DNA of 64,000 bases from Simmondsia chinensis (lineage: Eukaryota > Streptophyta > Magnoliopsida > Caryophyllales > Simmondsiaceae), in assembly GCA_018398585.1 (NCBI GenBank), contig JAGTTD010000003.1, positions 7,448,637 to 7,512,636 on the forward strand, given 5' to 3'. Below, in pieces: positions 29,930-42,102 of the stretch. The translations under genes and the position numbers were made by a program. The number at the start of each line of letters is the position of its first letter. Positions within the stretch are counted from its first letter, which is position 1. The notes below the pieces were generated by a model. That model saw only the letters and a program-made list of their open reading frames with translations. It was not told the origin of the DNA and made no database searches.

Positions 29930-31440
29930 AAGTCAAACTTCTAAAATTTATGTATTCTATTAATTATGACAAACTCAAGACAATACTTCAACCATTATTT
30001 CATCATATAGAAGTTGAACTTCGTATTGCCCCAAACATTATGAAATTAAACTTCAAATACAAAGTACATTTAAACACATCAAATAATTCAAATATATTGA
30101 CCCAAAAACATTCTAAAGTTGAACTTATAAAATTTATGTATTTTATTAATTATGACAAATTCAAGGCCATACTTTAATCATAAAATAATGTATTATATAT
30201 AAATATTGAGAACTATAAAATATATTAAAATATATTATGACAAATATACGGCCATACTTTAATCATTATAAATCAAAGACCATACTTTTTTTTTGGAACA
30301 CCACCAAGCCATCAAAGGTCATACTTCCATCATTAAATAATATATGATATATTAAAATTGAAAAATACAAAATACACTCATTAAATTTTAAAATATGTTG
30401 TCCAAAATTGTTATAAACTAAACTTTCATAATTTATGTAATTAAAACTTTAATAATTTAGTAATTAAAATATATTGCTCCAAACATTATGAAATTAAACT
30501 TCAAATACAAAGTACATTTAAATATGTCAAATAATATAAAGAAGACAATTCAAATATATTCTCTCAAAATATTCTAAATTGAACTTATAAAATTTATGTA
30601 TTTTATTAATTATGACAAATTCAAGCCATACTTCAATTACAAAATAATGTAGTAGATATAAATATTAAGAACAATAAAATAAATTATAAAATTTGTGACA
30701 ATTCTAGGGCAATAGTTCAATCATTACAAATCAAATTCCATACCCTTTTTTTTTTTGGGAACACACCAAGCCATCAAAGGTTATACTTTCATTATTAAAT
30801 ATTGCATGACATATTAAAATAGAGAAATAGAAAATACACTACAGAACAATACTTAAAAATTACATAGTTCAATTAATAAAAATTAATAACTACAAATTAC
30901 ATTACGAAGTTCAACTTCTACAAATACTTTTCTAAAACACAAATAGCTTTTCCAAATTAAGTACATCAAACAATTCAAATATATTGCCAAAAAATATTTA
31001 TGTATCACACTCATTAAGTTTTCAAATATATTGTCCAAAAATATTAAACTTCAATAATTGAAATATATTGCTCCAAACATTATAAAATTAAACTTGAAAT
31101 ACAAAGTACATTTAAATATATCAAACAATTAAAATATATTGCCCCCAAAACATTCTATAGGTGAATTTATAAAATTTATGTATTTTATTAAAATGACAAA
31201 TTCAAAGCCATACTTCAATCATAAAATAATATATTTTTGTATTTTATTAATTATAACAAATTTAAGGCCATACTTCAATCATGAAATAATTTATTTATGT
31301 ATTTTGTTAATTATGACATATAAATAATAAAAACTATAAAATAAATTATAAAATTTATGACAAATCTAGGACCGTACTTTAATCATTACAAATCAAATGC
31401 CGTACTTTTTTTTTATTTTTTTTATTTACCAATCAAATGC
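29930..31440. repeat. AT-rich array of long imperfect direct repeats
   Basis: Modules recur in the same order: CCAAACATTATGAAATTAAA (30031, 30479, diverged at 31073), then AAAATTTATGTATTTTATTA, TTATGACAAATTCAAG, CCATACTTTAATCATAAA, a T-rich tract with GGAACACCACCAAGCCATCA, and a TCATACTTCCATC segment. Spacing is about 450-600 bp. Short lysine/asparagine/isoleucine-rich frames in it reflect composition. Origin unknown; it could be noncoding retrotransposon DNA or a degenerate satellite. Confidence 0.7.
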
Positions 31441-32099
31441 CATACTTCTTTTTCTTTTCTTTTTTTCCCTCATGTTATGGGTAGGATTCATGAGAGGGCT
31501 TGAATGGGCATTTGGTGGCTTTTGGGGAGGGCAGCTTCATCCTAATATAAAGAAGATTACCGGCTTGCATTTGCGGGGCTAGAAAAGCCTTGTATTAGAG
31601 AAGTGGAATAGTTAGTAGTGTCGGTGGTTTTTTTTCGATAATTAGTGACAAAAACATAGTACAAAACAGGCCGCTTATACAAAAGAAGGCCTTAATGAAT
31701 CCGTATAAAAGCGGAGTAAGAAAAAAAAATAAACAGACAACCAATAAAACAAGATTACATGGGAGAAAAAATAAATAGGCGAAAAGAAATCAAACAAGCA
31801 CTACACGGTTGCCCCACCACTGGATGAGACCCAATGCAGAGGAAATCGTTGAACAGTATCAAACAAGCACTATACTGCTGCATCACCATTGGATGAGACC
31901 CAATGTAGATGGTATATGATTTCCATGATTCGATCTCAACTCATGCATGTAGAACATATTCCAACAATAATTAGAAAGGATTAGCCAAACATTATTCATG
32001 CACGTGAAGACGCACGTGGAAACAATGGGGCGACTCATCACGCATTGCTAGGGAGCGCACTCCTGGGTGCAAGGCTCGGCGGCTAGGGGTCCGGCTAGT
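31441..32099. other. Spacer upstream of L1, with 69-bp repeat
   Basis: No gene. A 69-bp period direct repeat (CAAACAAGCACTA at 31791 and 31860, each followed by GGATGAGACCCAATG) is the only structure recognised. GC content rises after about 32030 towards the L1 leader. Confidence 0.45.
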
Positions 32100-32559
32100 T
32101 GGCAAACTGATCGCCAGCTACACCACTTCCTGGTGGTGGCAACAACAACCGCCCTTGCTGTCCAGAGGAGGGTGATAAAGTGAAAGAGGGCGGTAGGGTT
32201 TGTATGTTAGGCGGTGGTGCGTGGGACACTAGGAAGCAAGCTGTGGCTCACCTGATTGGCGATAGGCCTTGGTGGCTTCTCCTCTCCTTCACCGGCCGGC
32301 TAGTGATTTGCTGGCGACTCGTGGTCGCGAGCAACACAGGGGATATTTCTTCCCCCCGCAATTTCTCAACTTCTCCCCCTCTTGTTTTGGAGCAATTTCA
32401 CATAAGTCCTTCCTATTTTCGCTACTTGGATTCTTGCTGGCTCTTGGTTGTTAGTAGCGGCTGTTTATTTGGTCGATGGTGGCCACGGTAGTTGCCATGG
32501 TACCCTAGTTTTCTAGGGTTTTTGCTGCTTTTTACTGCTTTTCTTGTTTACACGCAACC

Positions 32560-33500
32560 ATGTCTAAGGTGTGTGCCGCATTGGTTGTAGCAGAGGCTTC
32601 GGGTCAGTCGAGAGATCATGTGGCGACACTTACTTGGGCAGACTGTGTTCATTCCTCTGATCATTACTCCCTTCAATATGTGCAGCCTATTCTTATTGAT
32701 GGCAAGCATGTGGAGATTATTCCACGCAAGGTTTTTGCTTCTGGCAATCAGAAGTGGGAACGATGTTTGGTGGTCATTTGATAGGCACAGGTCTTGCTTA
32801 CTCCCGTGAATAGGATATTGCCAACTTCCTCTGGGTTGAAAGGGGGCTTGAGTACGTTCCTTCTGATGAGGAGATTTATATGTTTCAGTTTCGCACTAGA
32901 GCACAAGCCAAAAGTGTTGTTTTAGGCGGTCCTCGGTTCTTCAAGGGTGTATGCATGTCCCTCTAACTCTGGAAGGAGGGGCTTATACTTAGAAAGGACT
33001 GCCTGACTGCTCCCATTTGGGTTCGTATTTTGGGGCTTCCTCTCACTCTGTGGAAGCCACTTGGGATTAGTGTTGTCTATAGCGCTATTAGGGTTCACTT
33101 GTTCATGGATAAGGTAACGGCGGATTGTACCCAGCTAGGGTATGTTCAAGTTTGTGTGGAGGTCGAGGCTGGTCCCTAAGGAGACCTACATTGACATTGA
33201 TGGTGTGAGGGTCAAGCTTGGTATTACATGTGAGGCTTTGCCTAAGCATTGTGCATCATGCTTGGACTTTGGGCACTCGTGTATGCCCCTTGGTGCTCAT
33301 GGTGGCCCTACTATGGCTGCACCAGTGTTGGAAAAAAAGAAAAAAGGAAAAAGCAAAAAGAAGAAGGGCGACGGGGCCACAGGTGGCCCAACTGGAGTGG
33401 CACCCACTGCAGCATCTATGCCGGTGAGTGTGCCGATGGTGGGCGTCATTTCTGGCAGGGGTGTTGTGCCTGGTAGGGCGGCTGCTACTTGGGGCCCGTG
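32560..33500 (+). pseudogene. L1 copy 1 ORF1 (DUF4283-like)
   Basis: ATG 32560 (ACCATGTCT context) opens a protein whose reading, across stops at about 32779, 32809 and 32964, gives FQFRTRAQAKSVVLGGPRFF, LTAPIWVRILGLPLTLW (the DUF4283 core) and, in another phase from about 33142, YIDIDGVRVKLGITCEALPK and CASCLDFGHSC, a shortened version of the CX2CX4HX4C knuckle. A lysine-rich stretch (33331-33370) follows. ORF1 proteins of plant L1s bind the LINE RNA. This one is broken. Confidence 0.8.
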
Positions 33501-34299
33501 ATCATGGGAGGAGCCACGTATGTGGAGGGAGGAATGAGGGGTGCTGGAGACCCCTGAGAATGGTGTTGGGCCACTTGCTGGTGGCAGCCCAGAAGTGCCT
33601 GTGCCCCACGTTGAGTCCAAACCAGCTGGGCCCAACGTGGGTCAGTAAGAAGGGGTGGGAGAGGCTCTCACCCCTCTAACACCCAGCCCAATCATGGTCC
33701 AGGCCCAGTGGGTGGCCCCGCTACGGGGCCTTGCCAGGCCCAATTTGGCCCTATTGCAACACTTAAAGTGGGCCTTGCCAGGCTCAATTTGGGCCTGTCT
33801 TCTATTCAAGGGGTCACGGGAGGTGTCCACTTAGCCCAAAGGGGCGGGGCTGCCGGGCTGCCCGGCAGTGGGTATTGGAGGACGAACCACATCGGTCTCA
33901 CCCGCAAAGTCGCATCATCCCGAAGTGTGCCATGACCACGCCACTAGCGGGTCCTGTGCTTCTCGTCCCGGCTCTTACTCTACTACTAATTTTCAGGAGA
34001 GTTGTTTGCCCATGGATTTTGGCCGAGTGATTGTTTATTATGAGATTGCATTAGGCCAGGATGACCTCGTTAGGATATTGAGCCTACTGCTTTTATTGAA
34101 AACCTGTTTGCGATGACAGTGCCTAGTGTTGAATCGTCGAATCGGTTTGCTCTCCTATCGGAGGAGCACACAGGTGAGACTTCTACTTTTGATTGTGTCT
34201 CGCTTCTTGTTCGCGTTGGTCATCGTGTTACGCGCTCCGTTGCAGCCCGTGGGGGGCGTGAGTGCCGTGGATCGTATTAGTTCTTCTGTCTTTGATGAT

Positions 34300-37200
34300 A
34301 GGTTGCTCGAATGTGAGGGGGTTAATAACCCTAACTCTATTCATGTTGTTTAGGATTGGATTTCTTCTAGTTGACTTAGACTGGTTGGATTGATTGAGAA
34401 AAAGACTAACCCGGTTGTTACTGAGTCTGTTATTGCCCGTTGTACTGAGGGGTGGAAGTTAATGTTCAGTGGGGTGCAAAACTCGAGGTTCCACATCATT
34501 GTGATTTGGGATCCTAGTGTCTACCGTGTTACACGAGTGTAAGGTGGGAATTAACATCTCACCTGCAGAGTTTTTAATCTTCGAGGGGATGTGAACTTTG
34601 TTGCTACCTTTGTCTATGGCTTTAACAAGCCAGGGCCACATCAGGAACTTTGGAGGAATATTCAAGGAGCCAGCGTGGGTATTAAGGAGGAGCCTTGAAT
34701 ACTCCTTGGAGACTTTAACGCTATCCTCAGTCCTAGCGATACGTGTGGTGGTCAAGCCACTTGGCCAGGCCACATGGATGACTTTCGAGACTTTGTTTAT
34801 GAGTCTGACCTTACTGTTCTACCATATTCTGGGCTGTGCTATACATGGTCTAATAAGATGGATGGGGATGCTCACATTCTGAAGCATCTTGGTTAGTGCT
34901 TGGTGAGTGAGGGGTCGCTGCGTGCCTTTTTTGGCTCATCAGATGAGTTCCTTTTGGGTGAGATTCACTCTTACCATTGCCCATTTGTGGTTAGAGGGCT
35001 TAGAGAGTGTCGCACATCACGGATCCCTTTCAAGTTCTTTAACTTCGGGGCTAGCCACGAGGAGTTCCTTCCTACAGTTCGGAGGGTGTGGGAGTCCTAC
35101 ATTGATGGTACGCCTATGTATCAGTTGACCCTAAAGCTGAAGGGGCTGAAGCGTGAGTTGAAAGTCCTCAATGCCAGACATTAAAGTCATATCTCGGCCA
35201 AAGTAGTGGCAGCGAGGGACTCTTGGGCTACGGGCCAGAGGGCTTTAGATGCTGATCCTGAGTGAGTGGTCCTTTGGTCGGAGGAGCGCCATTTATCTCG
35301 GGAGTGTTTGAGGCTATGTAGGGATGAGGAGGCTTTTTACCGTCAGAAGTCTCGTATCCAGTGGCTTTCTTAAGGGGATCAGGGTGCTCAATTATTCCAT
35401 AAGTCTGTCGCCCATCAGGAGGCTAGGAGCTGACTTTCTTCAATTGTTCGTCCTGACGGTGTGAGGACTTATGATGAAGGAGATATTTCGGAGGCCGAGG
35501 TCTCTTACTTTCAGAAGTTATTGATTGAGCCAAGTGGGCTGCTCCGTGAGGATATCTCAAGTCATTTTCAAGCTCGTCTTCCTGAGGATCAGATTAGATC
35601 GTTGACCCTTCCAATTTCTGATGCTGAGGCGAAATATGCCCTTTTCTCCACGGGTGATGGCAGGGATCCTGGTTCTGATGGTTATACCTCCCTCTTTTTC
35701 AAGAGGGCCGGGGATATTGTGGGTAGTGATGTAGTGCGAGCTGTTTGCTCGTACTTTCAGTCAGGGCGCATTCTGGGTGCCCTGAATGCTACCAATATCT
35801 GTCTGATTCCAAAGGTGGACAATCCCTCCGCCTTTGCTGACTATCGCCTGATCTCTTATTGTAATGTGATCTATAAGTATATCACTAAGATCATTGCTAA
35901 CAGGCCTGAAAGGGGTTCTTCTCTTTCTAATTGATGACTCGCTGTCTGCCTTCGTTCCTTGGAGGAGGATTTCAGACAATATTTTGCTTGCTCAGGAGCT
36001 TATGCGTGACTACCACCTTCTGTCGGTGTCAACTTGGTGTGCTCTGAAGGTTGATATTCGCTAGGCATTTGGGACTTCATTCTATCTGCTATGCATTGTA
36101 TGGGCATCCCAGATACTACGATTGGTTAGGTGCAAGAGTGTCTCTCCATAGCTAGGTTTTCGGTCGCCATTAATGGTGAGCTTCAAGGATTTTTTGGCAT
36201 GAGTCGGGGTATTTGTCAAGGGAATCCCTTTTCCCCTTACTTGTTCGATATCCCCATGGAGTCTGCGAGGTTTGCTTCATAGTGCCACTGCCGATCTGCA
36301 GTTTCGATTCAACTCGCACTGTTATAGCATAGGCGCACGCATCTTTGCTTTGCTGATGATCTAATGATTTTTAGTCAGGCAGGTGAGGGTAGAGTCTCGG
36401 TTATTGAGGAGATTTTGGACTGATTCACTGCAATTGAGGCTGTCTCGAATGCGGCGAAGAGTACTATCTTTATTGCTGGGGTTGATTCAAAGTCTCGGCA
36501 GTTTATTTTAGATATTCTGGAGGTTTAGATTGGGGCAGTGTCCAATCAAATATTTGGGCGTGCCACTTATCTCTTCAAGGCTACAGTTCATCCATTGTAA
36601 GTGTCTCTTGGATCTCATCCTGGCTCGCATTCAGCTCTGGACTTCACTTGCTCTTTCCTATGCTAGGCATTTTACAGCGGATTAGGTCAATGATGTTTTC
36701 TATTCAGGTCTATTGATCATCTATCTTCATTCTTCCAAAATCGAGTCAACGCTTGTCGTCTTTCTATAGAGGGACACTTCGTTGGCCCCCGGGGAAGTGA
36801 AGGTTGCCAAGAGGCATCTTTGTTATCCTCGCAGAGAGGGTGGTATAGGGGATTTGTCATCTGAATGAATGGAACCAGACTTCTATTATGAAGCACATTT
36901 AGGTTATGCTCATGGATCGTGATTCTCTCTGGCCTCAGTGGGTTCATGCCAACTGACTCCAGGAAAAGAGCTTCCGGGAGGTTCAGTCGATAGGATCGAT
37001 TCCTTGGTCATGGAGGAGCATCCTTAGTGTTCGGTCCTTGTGCTATGGAGCGTTCAGACACATCATTGGGGATGTGTGTGACACTGCACTTTGAGCTAAC
37101 TACTGGCTACCTTGTGGGCATTTGCAAGGTTGGTTCAAGACCTGCACTTTGACTTCTACTGGTCACCTGTAGGGCTCACGCCTTTCCAATATTATTGAGG

Positions 37201-37890
37201 GTAATCAATGGAGATTTCAGCAGAAGAGGGTTGAGGTGCTACCTATCTAGGATTCTGTTAACTTTAGGCCTAGACTGGACATAGCTGACCATGTTAGGTG
37301 AATGGGTGACCCTTCGGGGATATTCACCACCAAATTGGCTTGGGAGATGATTCACAATAGGAGGGACAAGGACTCCACCCACTATCTCCTTTGGTTCCCA
37401 TTGAACATCCCTAGCCATTCTTTCATTCTTTGGCTTGCCTCTTTTGAGCAACTTTGGACTCATGATAGATTTCTAAGACATTAGGTTCAAGGTATTGAGG
37501 CTTCATGTGTGCTGTGTGGTTCAAATGATGAGTTGCATAGCCATCTTTTCTTCACTTACAGCTTCTTGGCTACTATTTGGGGCAGTAGTGTCTTCGTGCA
37601 CGTCTTTGACTTGGCCTACGCTCCCTCGACGTGAGCTTATCTCCTGGGCCGCCACTTGGCTTCTTGGTCATGGGGTAGATTGTGTTCTAGCCTGCCTTTG
37701 CCTCTCTGCGATGGTTTACATCCTCTAGTATGAGCGTAACTTAAGGATTCAGTGTTTTCAGTCCAGACCTTCCTTTGTTGTTATCGAGGAGATCACCGGA
37801 TTGATTCGTAGCCATCTCATTACTGTTGCTATGCTTCGTGGTGCTCAGCGTCACTCTCAGCTTCTAGAGGAGTGGAGGACTAAACATTAG
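34300..37890 (+). pseudogene. L1 copy 1 ORF2 (endonuclease, RT, zf-RVT)
   Basis: Endonuclease part: LVGLIEKKT, CTEGWKLMFS, HIIVIWDPSVY, VYGFNKPG, LGDFNAILSPSD (about 34700-34740), PYSGLCYTWSN. RT part: SDAEAKYALFSTGDGRDPGSDGY (about 35610-35690), ICLIPKVDNPSAFADYRLIS, LQGFFGMSRGICQGNPFSPYLF (about 36180-36250) and the catalytic FADD at about 36347-36370. A zf-RVT-like part (FTTKLAWEM, SHSFILWLAS, CVLC-like) occurs around 37320-37525. Reading requires many frame changes and dozens of stops are present. Confidence 0.88.
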
Positions 37891-38096
37891 TTTTGGCTTG
37901 GCTTTTTGGCTTTTGTATAGCTTTTGCTCTTGTTGGCCCTGTTGACCTTTAACGCTTTTCAGCTTTTTTTTCTTTATCTTTGACATTTGATTCATTGATG
38001 TAGGCCTTCCTGACCATCACTTGCGGTATGTCCCTCATAGACTTGTACATATATATTCTTTCATTTATGGTATAATATACTAACTTACCAAAAAAA

Positions 38097-38489
38097 ATTT
38101 CCAATAGTGAGGAAGGTTTATGCAGTCTTAGCATAAGATAGAAGCAACAAAGTGCTGCGGCAGAGAGAAAAACAGTGCTTGAGGTAGCAACACTAGCAAC
38201 ACAAAAGGCCACTACCATGACCAGCTCCTGGTAGTTCAGTGGCAATGGTAGGAAAGAGAACCAAAAATTGACCGGCCCTCATTGTAAGAGTTCGGGCCAA
38301 ACTATAGATTGGTCGATTCCAAGGTAAAATAGAGGGCAGTCACTACCACCATTTGGTGGTGGTTCTGCAGCTCCATACAGTAACAACTCGGTTCAGCGGG
38401 TGCAATATCTATAATTAGTGTCTTTCCTTGATCCATGGCCAAGTTCCCATAGTTTGAATTTGACGGGTTAGACTTCCATTTCCAAAGAA
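38097..38489. other. Spacer between L1 copy 1 and Copia relic E
   Basis: No gene. Minus frames at 38245-37949 and 38493-38302 lack recognisable motifs. Confidence 0.4.
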
Positions 38490-38980
38490 ACATAGATTGT
38501 CAATAGTTAAGCGTCAAATCATATGACCGGTTCGTATCTTTCAATGGAGGGTTTTAATCATAATGGGAACATTAAGCCGGTTAGATAAACAGACTGGAAT
38601 AGTCTCCTTGTCTCTCATGTTAGGAATATTCCACTTTCTTTCAAATTGTCACTTACAAATGTGCTTGACGTCTCAGGATTTCCTTGTAATATGATGTTGG
38701 TGAGGAAACTTCTCGACATAGAAATCCTGCACTGATATTTATTTCTAACTTCTGTGTGATACATGATGTATGCTTGAGGACATCAATTGAAGTCAGTAAA
38801 CAACAAGATGGGTTGTATTATTTTAAACCCCATTCAGCTTCCTATGGAACTAATGGCATGTTCTATAGTGGAAGCTATAATGTAGCATAGGTAGTTGGGA
38901 CATGTTCTATTTCGTAGTCTTTCCTATTTTCGAAATTTATCTTTTTCGAGTAAGATATATATTTAATATGATTCTTGTCA
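38490..38980 (+). pseudogene. Copia relic E: protease and pre-integrase
   Basis: IVNS-stop-ASNHMTG at about 38493-38532 corresponds to the retrotransposon protease active site (WIxDSGATxHMTG), with the Asp and Gly both lost. Downstream, HVRNIPLSFKLSLTNVLDVSGF and LLDIE match the usual VxxxPxLxLxxVLxVPxxxxNLLS block. EVSKQQDGLYYF and LGHVLFRSLSYF match the gag_pre-integrs region. Decayed and noncoding today. Confidence 0.72.
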
Positions 38981-39084
38981 TCGAGCTAAGCAGACACATA
39001 TTCCTTTTCTAAACAGTGGTAATAAGGTCGAAGCTTGGTTTGCTTTACTATTGTGATATTTAGGGGCCTAATTGAATGCCATCA

Positions 39085-39640
39085 TTATTTGATGCAAAAT
39101 ATGTTTTGTCATTGTTGATGATCATAATCGTGTACTTAGGTGTTTTTTATGAAGAAAAACCGCAAGCACACAAGTCATTAATGGATTTTTGTAATATAGT
39201 GAATACACAATTTGGGATGTAGGTAAAACGGGTGAAAGTGAACAAAAGTCATGGGATCCAGTTTTAAATGTCCTGTAACAATATCCCACAACATGATGCT
39301 GTGAAAAAAAAAAAAAAAAAAAAAAAACAGTAACAACACCTTCATGAGACAGCACATGCTCTAAGGTTTTAGGTCGGACTCCTGGTCGAATTTTGGGAAG
39401 AATGTTTACTAACAACTTCATATCTGATCAAACTCATCCGTACTGTAGTCTTGTCCAACAAAAGTTTGTATGAGTTCCCCATGGCAAAGTTGTAAGCTCA
39501 CCTTCGGGTCTAAGAATGTCCTTGTGATGCCCGTTTACTTAATCAAACAAGCGTTGAACTCGTGTCTTGAGCAAGTCATTTTATTTTCATTAGGTATCTG
39601 CATGACCAAAAGGCTGATAAGATTTAGATTTTAATCACTC
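39085..39640 (+). pseudogene. Copia relic E: integrase
   Basis: FVIVDDHNRV (about 39099-39130) is the rve core start. It is followed by a FCNIVNTQFGMQVKRVKVNKSHG segment (the FxxMVxTQFxxxIKxxRSDNG motif with catalytic Asp lost), an A24 run (39303-39327), HETAHALRF and FWEECLLTTSYLI (about 39345-39430), then LSNKSLYEFPMAK and HLRV-ECPCDA (the YE.L..KxPxxxHLRVFGCLCYA block). Order and spacing fit relic E's pol. Confidence 0.75.
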
Positions 39641-40259
39641 ATCTTTTTTTTTTTTTTTTTTTTTGTATCTCAAAATGTAATTTTTTATGAGGGCAATTTT
39701 CTAATCCTAGAGGGTACGAAGGATCCTCGACCTAGCCTAGAGCCAATAGCTGCCATGGAAGACAGGTTGCTAGTGCCAACCTTGAATCAACTAGGACCAA
39801 AGTAATATCAGACCCCGATCATTTAGGGGACACTAACATCCCGTAAGAGAAGGCAGTAACCAAAGGTCAAGTGACAGGAGGAGTTACTATCACCAGTCAC
39901 CAAGAGATAATGGAAACAAAGGTCATCCTTTTGCTGTTCTCAAACCACCTATATTGTCCCAACTAACCTAAACTAATTGAATGCCTGCGAATATTGAGAT
40001 TATGTATGTAATGTGCTATAGTCTGTAACCCATTTTTTTGCCCTTTCTTCTATGGCTAACTCTAGTGTAGCATATCGTCTTTCACATGTTATGTCTAATG
40101 CATGATTAATTTCTTATGATCGTTATGCTTTTCTCGAGGTTGTCACCTATGATGATGGGACAAAGATATTTCCATAATTTGTCTAACATGTTACATAGCA
40201 AGATTCAATTAAAAGGAAATTCAAGCAGTGCAATAAAATTGAACATGGATGTCAAGTAT
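39641..40259. other. Linker of relic E; mostly unassigned
   Basis: A T22 tract near 39643-39665 is followed by sequence corresponding to the variable region between integrase and RT. YVSNARLISYDRYAFLEVV at about 40098-40150 resembles the pre-RT segment. No other feature. Confidence 0.4.
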
Positions 40260-41110
40260 TTAGCACTCAAAAATAAAGTAAAAAAACTATAAATGGGTCC
40301 ACGAAGTGAAATACAAGTTCGATGGGAAAATTATAAACGAGTCCAGCAAGTAAAATGCAAAGTCCGATATCTTTCGGGGTTGCCTTGGCTTGGAATTAGA
40401 TACTTTCATGGTGATTTTGATGAGGAGGTTTTTATGAAGATACCTCAATGGTTCGGCCCACAGTATGACGAATGTGTATGCTGGCTTTGGAAAGCATTGT
40501 ACAGACTTAAGCATGGTTCTCGAAGCTGAAATTAGAGGTTTACCAGCACTCTTTTAGCACAAGTTTCTTGAGAACCTAAGTTGGATTATTCACTTTTTAT
40601 GTTGTCTCAAGGTTTGGCTCTTCTTGTTTATGTGGATGGTGATGTGATTGTAGGTAATGATAGGAAACAAACAGATGTCATCCAGAGTTCAATATCAAAG
40701 ACATAGAATAGCTAAAGCATTATCTTAGGGTCGAGTTAGCATGGTCACCAACCGGAATCATGCTCAATCATATAAAATATATCTTAGATATTCTCAGTAA
40801 GGCTAAAATGGCAATGGCCCGGTCCTACACAACACCTATAATTCAAAACCATCATGTTGTATATGGTTGTGGTGACCTGGTAAAACACCCAAGGTGATCT
40901 CGACGACTTATTGGACATCTTCTTTAAGATTTTTTATGATATTCAACAATGCATTGCAATAAATACTTACATAGAGGTTATTCACTAATATTATCATGTT
41001 CACCAAAAAAACAGATTAATGTTATCTTGGTTCATAATGGGCACGAATTGTGCTTGTTATTCATTTGTTCTTATTGCTAAAACATATGTTGTAGTAAAAG
41101 AACATTTTGA
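40260..41110 (+). pseudogene. Copia relic E: RT and RNase H start
   Basis: WVHEVKYKFDGKI (about 40290-40330) fits the KWVxKxKYxxDG motif. FHGDFDEEVFMKIPQWFG at 40404-40457 is the FLHGDLEEEVYMxxPxGF block, then CWLWKALYRLKHGSR, YSLFMLSQG, and VYVDGDVIVGND (40626-40662), the YVDD box altered to YVDG. An RLIGHLL/RRLIG-like piece near 40900 starts the post-RT region. A 78-codon frame is the longest intact piece. Confidence 0.82.
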
Positions 41111-41164
41111 GTACGAGCCTAAGTTAACAAGTTAACTTCTACTACATTCTGACACTAGTATCAA

Positions 41165-41650
41165 ATGTTTTCAAGCATCAAATGCTTGAAAAGTCAATTT
41201 CAGTAGAGATGCTCGAACATTTGAAAGTAATATTTGAAGGACAGGGTAGGACAATGACAAAAGAGCTCATGAGAAACATGCTTAACACTAGGATGTGTGA
41301 GGAAATTCCAATTAAGGAGTATTGCACATAAATGATGGCTTGTTAAAGTGATCTGGAAATTCTTGACACAAAAATTTATATTCAATCTAATAGGATCTTA
41401 ATGAATTCATTGTCATGTAATTTGACTATGTTTCAGATGGAATATAATGATAATAAGGGCAATTTGTTTTTAAAGCTCATGAAGGGGTTACGAGAAAGAA
41501 AGGGATCATGAAAGCTAAGACAAATGTTTACTTTACAAAAACATCCATCTAAGGGAAACAAAAAAGTTGTAAAGGATAAAAAAGGAAAGAGCATGTCTAT
41601 CAGTGTAGCAAATAAGCTTGAATAGGTTTTTTTTTTAAAAAAAAGGGGTT
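41165..41650 (+). pseudogene. Copia relic F: gag
   Basis: HLKVIFEGQGRTMTKELMRNMLNTRM (in two runs, 41215-41300), then MACxSDLEILDTKI..., LMNSLSCNLTMFQMEYNDNKGNLFLKLMKGL and a lysine-rich KKVVKDKKGKSM follow the UBN2-type GAG of Copia elements (HLxxLFxxQSRxxRYEL, SLPxSYxxFxMxYxMNK, LLxMLxxAE). The element resumes at 47808 on the other side of an inserted L1. Confidence 0.75.
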
Positions 41651-42102
41651 TTATTTTGCAAAAAGACAAGACATTAGTCTAAAAAGGAAACAAAATTATC
41701 TAGGGTATTCAACTACTCTTATTGTCAAGACTAACAAGACATCAAGACAAAGTATGAACCTGTGAAAGCTTCCTCTCTCCCCTCACGGTGGGGCTCTCTG
41801 GGTTTTGTGCCCTAACTCTAGCAACGGTCATCTCCCCTCTAGTGTGCTTCCTCTCTCTCCTCTCCATTACTGCATCTACCTTCCCTGCTACCCAATTTAC
41901 AGGTTCCTTTAATTCCTCTCTGCAAGCCACACCACCCCCTTTTCGTCTTTCGTAGGCTGAGTAGTCTTCTCATATTTCCCCTAGTGAGTTTCCTCTTTCC
42001 ATTGAGATTTTCCCTCCTCTTCTTCATTTAATTCCCTTTCCTTTTCAATTTCTTTTACCCTCATTTATATCCCCACCTACTGAAACTTTAGCTCTCTCCT
42101 TA

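Larger units (their letters stand above)
32100..38096 (+). mobile_element. Decayed L1-type LINE (copy 1)
   Basis: Holds an ORF1 with DUF4283 features, an ORF2 with endonuclease, reverse transcriptase and zf-RVT, and a 3' end with ATAATATACTAACTTACC followed by A8 at 38089-38096, the usual plant L1 3' end. The 5' limit is uncertain; GC-richer leader sequence begins near 32030-32160. I could not identify a target duplication. Numerous stops make it inactive. Confidence 0.85.

Noticed and set aside
32180..32491. 103-codon ORF upstream of L1 ORF1
   Set aside because: It lies in the presumed L1 leader, has no domain similarity, and overlaps another frame of similar length.
33297..33635. Pro/Gly-rich minus-strand ORF of 112 codons
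   Set aside because: Antisense of the lysine- and glycine-rich tail of L1 ORF1.
32100..38110. Target duplication for L1 copy 1
   Set aside because: The sequence after the A tail (TTTCCAATAGTG) has only a 7-base partial match upstream near 31920, too weak to fix the 5' end.
40293..40529. 78-codon ORF as an independent gene
   Set aside because: It matches the Copia RT block before the YVDD box of relic E, which continues beyond the stop.
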